Positions 56,916 through 64,000 of a DNA stretch of 64,000 nt are shown in pieces. The translations under genes were made by a program, and so were the position numbers. The DNA comes from Hygrocybe punicea. Taxonomy: Eukaryota > Basidiomycota > Agaricomycetes > Agaricales > Hygrophoraceae. Below the pieces are notes generated by a model. That model worked only from the letters and a program-made list of their open reading frames with translations, was not told the DNA's origin and ran no database searches. Where the stretch lies: positions 4,402,001 to 4,466,000 of the forward strand of contig OY744461.1 of the NCBI GenBank assembly GCA_963556145.1, given 5' to 3'. The stretch's first letter is position 1. Each line of letters opens with the position of its first letter.

Positions 56916-57339
56916 GAGACCAGCACAAAAGAGTCACCAGATGAGCCATTCTTATCATGTCATGACTCTCGCCCTGTCACATCTTGTTCTTGTCCCATCC
57001 TCGTGCACTCTTGTCATGTCTCCCATCCCTGTTAGTGTTTTAAAGTCCGGTCCGGTTTTTTGACCAATTTTCAAAAAACCGGAACCAAACCGGTTCAAAT
57101 ATCTTAAAGTTTGACACAGACCGCAACCGGACACATGGCAACTGGTTGCATTCAGTTTTTGTCGGTTGCATAACCAGTTCCAACCGGTTATCTCCCTGAC
57201 CGGTCATTAACCAGTCACAACTCGGTTTGAACCGGCTAGAATCAATTGAATTTCTACTACTATGGGGCAGACCAACCCCTGCGTATACTTGATATCACAA
57301 CGATGTAACTGGAATTAAATCAGGCAATGAATCCTCATC

Positions 57340-58000
57340 ATCTGACAGCTCCAAGTCCTGATAATCAGGCGGTTCGATTGGAGATGTGGACCTGCGCGTC
57401 ATTTAAGTTCGAAATACGGCAAACCCGAAAATTTAAAAACACACCTGTCCAAGTCAAAATGATCCATAAGATTTCCTTGAATGATGTCCGTCGACTTGCA
57501 GCTGTAAATCATGGTTTCAAACTACGTTAGGAAATGCTTAGTGATATGTATGCAATTGATCAAAAACATACATACAGCAATAGAAATCGAGACCAGCTCC
57601 ACAATGGCATCTTCGGAGAGTTCAGGGTGTTGTAATAACAAGGAGCGGGTGAGTGCATTCATAGCCAGTGCAAGAAGGCCAGGGGAGTCAACTGTGCAGA
57701 GCGACCAGGTGCGATCGTTTATTAACCGCGTCATATTTGGGAACTCAAGCGCATGTTTCTATATTGGCAGACAATTGAGTGGTGGAGTGGCTAAGAAAAG
57801 CTTGTCAGGCGTACCTTCCACCATCCAACTATGGGAGCTGACCATCGAGTGCATTGAACAGAACGGAAACTGTCAACAAATTGTTGCCGAAGTTGATGGG
57901 CTTCAACGGTACCCTCCATGGGATGTAAAAGATGAAGCGAGGAAGAAAATGTGTGATGTGTGAGGGCTTTTATACCTGGGTTGCTAAGCGAACAAAGCCG
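57340..58000. other. Uncertain small frames inside the hAT element
   Basis: A 150-codon plus frame (57511-57963) and alternative spliced minus frames overlap. The minus reading includes an acidic segment (PDYQDLELSDDEDSLPDLI) between plausible splice sites. I do not recognise either; it may be a second gene of the element. Confidence 0.25.
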
Positions 58001-58251
58001 AATTCTGGCGTTCCCGAACAGCATGCTGCTCCCGAACAGTAGCAGTGATCAAGCGTTGGGTCACAGGGAATGCCGGTCGATGTGGTGGATACATTTGGAT
58101 GACTGTCCGAGTCCTAAGTCAGCGTTGAGTATGTGTAAAATAGTGTATTCCGAGTCCTTGATATTCTTGCAAAGCCATGTATTTCTGGCGTCGACTCGCA
58201 ATCATAAACGGCACCTTTCTACTACTGACAGACTAATACGAAGGTTGATAT

Positions 58252-61200
58252 TTACCAGTAGTCAACATCATGGATCTCATCTTCCTCAACGTCCCATTCA
58301 GCATCGGCCAAGTCCGCCTTCAGCAACTCCTCATAATCATCCATGTTGATTTCCTCCACCTCATCTGAATTCCATTTAGCAAAATCAATGAGAGACTCCC
58401 TCCAAGCGTGTTTGAGCATCTGAAGTTCTTCAAATCGATCTGCGCCAAGTCTTGATCGCTGATCATTGGCAATGTGCTTCCCTGAGGAGAAAAGGCGTTC
58501 ACATGGGACTGAGGATGCTTGAACGGGAAGGACATCGAGTGCAATTCTTGCGAGCGTAGGATAGATTTTTGCGTGATCCTGGGTGAGAGATTAGCAAAAG
58601 CAAAAAAAGCATCATCAGTTAAAATTGCTGACCCCCCACCATGCCACGATGTCTGTCTCCTTTGTAACATCTGACGGAATGTGAGCGAGATAACGGCGAA
58701 GTTCCTCGTGCCATCCCTCAGATTGGATTGACTGAGTGAGCAAAGTCTTGCGATGCAAGTCAAAATCATCAAGGTCGAGATTGTCATCGCCGACAGCTGT
58801 AGTTGCCGATGTGGAACCGGATCTGGCATTGCAGGGGTAGACGAGTACTCCTGCATCTAAAATACATTGTTAAGCAGATCAGCAATGCAACAACTGAACT
58901 TACCTTATGTTCAACGATCTTCTCAGCCTCACGGTACCAGTCTTTGGCATTCAGATTTCCTGCTTCTATTTCGGCTTTCTGTTCCGCCGCTCCACCCCAG
59001 GCAAGTTTGATATAACTCAATTTGTAATATGGATGCAAGACTACGACATTCTGATATTAGTTAATTGAGAACTGAAGGAATATACATACATAGCGCCAAG
59101 ATGTATGAAGGTTTGTCATCGAATCGGCTGTAGTATTTCATGATCTTCTCGATGCCATCCTGCAATGCGGCCTTGTAAAGTTGGTACTTAGGATCGTCGC
59201 GCTTTGCCTCCCAGGCTGTTAGTAATTGTTCGACTGCTGGCAGGGCACGCCAGAGTGTTGGTCTCTTATCTGCGGAGAAGTATTGTTGAACTTTATTGGT
59301 GTCCTGTTGGGGGTATGACACATTATGTTAATAATCCACGATGAGCATGACATACCATAAGAATAGTTGCGACATCGAGAACTCGGGCCCAGTCTGATTC
59401 TTTGAGCTGGAATGCTGACCAAGGAATGCGCTTGACAAGCCGGCCGTCCCTGCGGATGGTAGTTATTGGCCCATATAATTCATCTGCTGAAGCGGTGAAC
59501 AATTTAATTGGCTAAGACATTGCGTCAGTTACGGTGAGCGAATGAATATTCCATCCGAACCTGCCGTAACTGGTGTGCACGGGCTAACATTCCATGTGCG
59601 CTACCCCATCATGTGTTTCCATGAAGAGGAATTTTCAGCGGAGTGGTAATGCCACATTGAATCTGCATTTTTTCGAAGTATTCAATGCATTGTCCTGAGG
59701 ATTGTACCTGTGAAAGTGTCGAAAATTAAGCCTATCCAACACCAAAACAAACATACCTTGATTGCCAGTGTGCGGATGGCTGAAATGACATCCAGAGAGT
59801 TGCCAAGGACACGGTTTCCTGGTAACAATGGGTCATATTCCCATATCGCAGTTGTGGTCTCGGTTACAGCAATTTTGGTAATATGAGACATGAAATCGAT
59901 GGTGCCAAGGTTGACGACATGACCAAGGCATCTGAAAATACAGTTAGGCGTGATAACGGCACATACAAGTCTCATACGGAAGCTGCTGTTCAGCTGCATG
60001 CCATGCTTCAAGTTTACGCCGTTCAAAAATACTCTGGATCTTGGTGCACGTCGTGGTGTTGTTCGAAGTATTGTCAGCTGTGACACAATAAAGCTAAACG
60101 AGTGTCATGAAATTGTAAATCCAGATATAGCGAGAATCCACGCACCTTTGAACCCTTGCTGGTGACAATCCCAACACGCTCGCATGCTCCTACGAAGTAC
60201 TTGCCCAGGTTTTCACCACTGTGTTCACCTGAAATCCCACGAAAAGCGATAACCTCAGATCTGAGGGACCACTTTCCACCCACCACTGAGATCCAGTGGC
60301 CAGTGACTCCAAGGAAAGACGCCTTCGTTGTATCAACCGACCAACCATCCATGGTCATTGAAACCTTGCCAGGCGCGCTCTAAGTGCCTACATTGAGTCA
60401 AATAGCATTACGGGCATTTGTTACATTTACCGAGATATTTTTTTTGAAATCTTGAAGAAGCCTAATGAATTCGTTGTGAATGTAAGTAGTTACGTCGTGA
60501 GTGGAAGGGAGGTCTGCTTTGGTTGTCGTTGGCCTCATTACAACCAGGCAATTCCTGAACGAGGATTTATTCGCAACCGCGAGGGACTGAGTGCCATTGT
60601 GAGAACTCGCTTGTTCTTTATTATAAATCAGATTATTCTGAAAGGTCTGACCTGATCATCGCAAACAATAAACTTGGAAATTGCTCGCAGAGCACCTTCA
60701 CGGGTGAAATCTTTGGGTGTGTCAACCTTCATGAAAACACTGTCTAATGTTCCTTGTTGACTACCGCTTGGTTTTTCGTGGGTCTTTGCTTGCATCTGGG
60801 TCCAGAGCGGTCGCGGGATCGCCCAGTGGTGAGTCATTATGTTGCCCTGTTCACACCGTGACTTGTAAAGGTCGTAATGTCGTCTGATATGCTGACGAGC
60901 TGACGAGTTACCACCCACGTGGAAGCATTTGCATAGACCATGAGAAGCAACAAATACAGTGTCAGCCCTATGATTGTCAGTATATCTTCGTATATCTGAC
61001 ATGATTCTCTCACTGGGCAGATACTCACTTGCAGATTTTACACCAACAGCCCCTCAGTGTGTCAGCTTGACCCTTATTGTTGAACTTTACAGATATCTTG
61101 TCCGAAACGATTGTCAGAAGGTCACAGGTGGAGTCCGACTTCACAGCAATATATTCTGGAATTTCGAGTTGATGTACAGCATCCAAATCATTCTAATGTG

Positions 61201-61509
61201 GGTGAGCATGTTAATCAGCTATGCTACATAATTTGAACATGCCTCATGCCGACTCGGAGTCTCTGGCCGGTCATCAACAGCCTCAACAGTCACTTCTGCA
61301 TCTACTTCCTCGACCTCTGTTGAAGCACTGTCATCAGCAACCTCTTCGTGGACCGCCACCGTGACTTTTGAACGCTTCTTTGATGGGCGTTTGATATGTC
61401 TTGGCTCTGAACTCTCGGAGCCACTTGGAGACACCAGTCGTTTTCCACGAGACTTTGTTCCCTTTGAAGGCTGGGCCTTTCGGGCCTTCTTGTTTCTGGA
61501 ACCAGCCAT
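58252..61509 (-). pseudogene. hAT transposase with BED finger, one in-frame stop
   Basis: hAT transposases cut and paste DNA with an RNase H-like core. Order on the minus strand: basic N terminus (61509, MAGSRNKKARK); BED zinc finger (GCWCKICK, CFHVGGNSSARQHIRRHY); start of the core (VSMTMDGWSVDTTKASFLGV, HSGENLGKYFVGACERVGI); catalytic Asp in ADNTSNNTTT; CLGHVVNLGTIDFMSHITKI; NRVLGNSLDVISAIRTLAIK; LHGNT-stop-WGSAHGML; ILALFLHPYYKLSYIKLAWG; and the C-terminal dimerisation domain with ETDIVAWWG, YPTLARIALDVLPVQASSVP, CERLFSSGKHIANDQRSRLG, ending at 58252. Several 50-nt introns separate these. TGA at 59611-59609 stands where Arg precedes WG in relatives; CGA to TGA explains it. No other lesion was noticed, so the copy died recently or is borderline. 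Confidence 0.85.
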
Positions 61510-62014
61510 GGATGGACCGAAGGGAGAAATTTTGGCATGTTATTTCTCGTTTTATTCGTTCTTCGCTTACCAGCGCGCTTCTCCGTGTGAATTCACTAGT
61601 ACTGGTTGAGGCTCGGCTCATCATATTGAAGTTGTCATTCATGGCTGTAGCTGGAGTGAGCTGCGCGCCGTGAGCATCTGTGGGTCAACCATACACATAA
61701 TAAATATCATGATGGGCCCTTTGCCACACTTTCACGAGGTCACGACTGAACTTCTGTCTAGTCACATCAGCACTTGGTAGTAAAAATCTGGTGTTTACAG
61801 CAATTAGAAATGCATATGCTACAGTGCTACAGTCCGGTTGTGACCAGTCAGGACCGGTTTGAACCGGTCATACAGAAATAGACTTGATTGGAAAACCGCA
61901 ACCGGCAGCCCAACAGTTTGGGGGCAACTGGGACCGGTGGTCCGGTTTTTTCCGGTCCGCTCCAGTCAGGTCCCGGTTTTTTCCTGGTCCTATGGACCGG
62001 ACCTTGAAACACTA

Positions 62015-62856
62015 ATCCCTGTCTCATCCATTCCCGTCCCATCCCATCTCCCTGCCATGTTCCCCCTCTACACTACGCGTTTATACAATTGATGTGCATG
62101 TCAGCAACATGAGGTAGATGTGGGCTGGAACCCGCCGGGTTTCCTGTGTGGGTCAATACCTGCACCCAACCTGCTGCTACCCACCATCTACCCACTGAAA
62201 AAAGACTTGTGGGTAGATGGGTACAGGTTGGAGTGGGTCTGGGTCCAGGTAGGCCCTTCTCACAACATCTGTCACATCAGGGTTGTAACAGTCATTGTAA
62301 ATGCTGAAGATAGTTATCTGTCCATAAATCCTGCTGAGGTACATGGTGATGACATCATTTGAGCCTGGAACACTTAGCTATTTCCATGCATTTTTGTCTA
62401 GCATATTGTTAACTAAGATTATGGATCTAACAGTCTTTTGTTGTGTGTTTTTTGAGGTCAGGTAGAGCACCTGCCACTTGTGTGTAGCCTTCGTGTTACC
62501 ATATGAGTTGATATATGGTTCTTGCAGCAGGACAACATCCCATCCTGTTGTTGTGTTAGTGTTGATAAGTTCCCATTGTGCAACAGAAGATTTGTTGAGG
62601 TTTATCTATAAAAATTTTAGTCTCAGAGTCGCATGTGTCAGGTTACCTGTCATAAGCCCTGTCTTTGTGATTGGGGGGCTGCCTCTTCCATTTCTTATAT
62701 GAAGGGGGGTGCAGTGGATTCTCGTCAAACCAGCTTCTAGTTCCATGCCAGGAGAGGCTGGTGTTGCCCAGGACATTCAGCAAGATATTACCAACTGACT
62801 TGAGATGCCTGAGAATGAGATTGCCCAACTGACTTGGGAATAGCTGAATCAGGCTG
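62015..62856. other. No gene; CGGGT-type palindrome fragment
   Basis: ACCCACCATCTACCCAC and GTGGGTAGATGGGTA (62187-62234) form a hairpin, and the neighbouring AATTGATGTGCATGTC resembles half of a CAATTG dyad. This may be the remnant of another hAT-type element. Confidence 0.4.
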
Positions 62857-63041
62857 AGATATATCCTGGGCCAACTGGGATGGTCCAGGCTAATCTTCTC
62901 AGGATATATCCTGCACCAACTGGAATGGTTCAGGCTGATCTTCTCAGGATATATCCTGGACCAACTGGAATGGTTCAGGCTGATGTTCCCAGGATATATC
63001 CTGGCCAAACTGACATGGTTCAGGTTGAATTTCTCAGGATA
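62857..63041. repeat. Four tandem 45-bp units
   Basis: CAGGATATATCCTG recurs at about 62857, 62902, 62947 and 62992, each followed by CCAACTGG.ATGGTTCAGGC. The word is itself palindromic. Because 45 is a multiple of three, the minus frame shows a 15-residue repeat; probably not a gene. Confidence 0.9.
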
Positions 63042-64000
63042 CTTGTTTAGTGGGCCAGTGCTGTGCATGGCATGAATGAGTTCTTTTGTCCCCCTCCCCA
63101 TGTCCATGATGAAGTCGACAATAACATTAAATTGCATAAAGCATGTTACATCTGGTATAAGATATAGCATATGTTGTACATTGCCAATTGCTCTGATAAG
63201 CTCACCCCTCACCTCAGCAACATAAAAAATAAAAAGTATAAAAAATAAAACTACATAGAGTGTCTTGAGTCTTCATTAACCTCTACACTTACTGTTATGT
63301 CTTTTGTGCTCCATCATCATGCAATATTTTCAGCCATTAAAGACATGTTTAGGAAGCCATAGGTTACCTATCAAATACAACTGCGTCTGAACAGTATGAT
63401 AACAATTGACTTACATTTGCTTAACCCTACTTCTCCATGACAGTGAATGTTGCACAACAGATGATAACATGAATACAGCTGTACTTGATAAGTAGGCTAA
63501 TGTTACACATGGTATGAATAAAGTCTTTTGTCTTTCATTGGATGCATGATTGTTATGAACATCAATAAGTAATTTTGCTTGAAATATATAATTAGCATGT
63601 AAGATAATGTATATATACAGCAATATCACACTGAATTTTATTTATGTTTTAAGTAAACATATCAGTATATGTTCTAAGTTTAGCCAATTTCTGCTTATAT
63701 GGCTGATATTTCTATACATAGTGAAAGTGGTCACATATGATTATGACTTCTGTGATCAGCTCAAAATTTAGCATGTATTGTATAAAATTACCTTATATGG
63801 TTAGAATGGTCACATGTGACTGTTACCATTGCAATCAGCAAAAAAATTGGTATACCATATCAGAAATTACCTTATATGGTTAGACTGGTCACATGTGACT
63901 GTCACACCTTGCCTAAAATGTTTATATTAGTCAGCAGTTCCATTTTTAGATAAGAACTGAAGACAGTATGAATATTTTGAATATAATTGAGAGGTAATTT
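63042..64000. repeat. Dispersed repeat, family D, copy 3 (runs off the window)
   Basis: Same block order as 22008-22730: CTTGTTTAGTGGGCCAGTGC, TGACTTACATTTGCTT, AATATATAATTAGCATG, GGCTGATATTTC, CCTTATATGGTTAGA, GGTCACATGTGACTGT, and continuing to TATTTTGAATATAATTG at the edge, which also occurs at about 22787. Confidence 0.75.

Larger units (their letters stand above)
57033..62014 (-). mobile_element. Full-length hAT transposon, 4982 bp
   Basis: Termini TAGTGTTTTAAAGTCCGGTC and, inverted, TAGTGTTTCAAGGTCCGGTC. ATCCCTGT flanks both sides (57025-57032, 62015-62022). Subterminal AACCGG/CCGGTT words are dense at both ends. It carries a spliced hAT transposase on the minus strand (58252-61509) and small uncertain frames at 57340-58000. 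It is the only element of the hAT group here with a transposase, and so a relative of the likely driver of the short TAGTG elements. Confidence 0.92.

Noticed and set aside
62643..63212. Minus-strand frame of 189 codons with 15-residue repeats
   Set aside because: It spans a 45-bp tandem array and the start of the family D repeat, so the frame joins unrelated repeats.

Overview
The window looks like repeat-rich nuclear DNA of a basidiomycete fungus, most likely an agaricomycete. The basis is intron-dense genes with 45-75 nt GT..AG introns, a fungal GH71 alpha-1,3-glucanase, fungal-type Helitron, hAT and Tc1/mariner transposases, and fragments of uncharacterised multi-copy families that I associate with agaricomycete genomes. 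No rRNA, tRNA, CRISPR array or bacterial feature was seen. Only one intact host gene is well supported: the GH71 gene at 30050-32569 (minus). I rebuilt it as 15 exons whose summed length (1659 nt) is an exact multiple of three. Everything else is mobile DNA, its wreckage, or satellite-like repeats.

Layout. 225-3303: a hAT-type non-autonomous element with an 8-bp target duplication, holding a nested element with 158-bp LTR-like direct repeats. 3304-8904: AT-rich DNA with fragments of multi-copy gene families, inverted duplicates and a TA-flanked insertion. 8905-12393: small hAT elements, GC-rich low-complexity DNA and microsatellites. 12742-21649: a dead Tc1/mariner gene, a Helitron inserted right behind it (3' end at 13792, Rep/helicase on the minus strand, a second spliced gene), an LTR-like repeat and a decayed family gene. 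22008-29200: another dead Tc1/mariner gene split by a hAT element, two foldback elements and a PIF/Harbinger-like remnant. 30050-40247: the GH71 gene, with a complete 7.5-kb DNA transposon (8-bp target duplication, inverted termini, Ulp1-like protease plus zinc-finger transposase) inserted 93 bp upstream of its TATA-like box. 41470-50640: a decayed family gene, then a hAT element carrying a 6.9-kb near-perfect palindrome with its own target duplication. 51446-56915: satellites, repeats and hAT elements. 57033-62014: a full-length hAT element whose transposase is spoiled by one visible stop codon. 62015-64000: repeats.

Three themes link the parts. First, TAGTG/TAGGG-ended hAT-type elements occur at least eight times. 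Their transposase source could be the 57033-62014 element or its relatives. Many of the short ones share a nested palindrome centred on CACGTCAATTGACGTG and an intron-like module beside a GGTGCACC motif. Second, nearly every premature stop in the dead genes is explained by one C-to-T change, mostly CGA (Arg) to TGA. That suggests deamination of methylated CpG or RIP-like mutation. Third, target-site duplications and nesting allow the order of many insertions to be read directly. Both runs of N are assembly gaps; the 200-N gap at 46375-46574 is flanked by the same 52 bases in the same orientation, so it is probably not real missing DNA.
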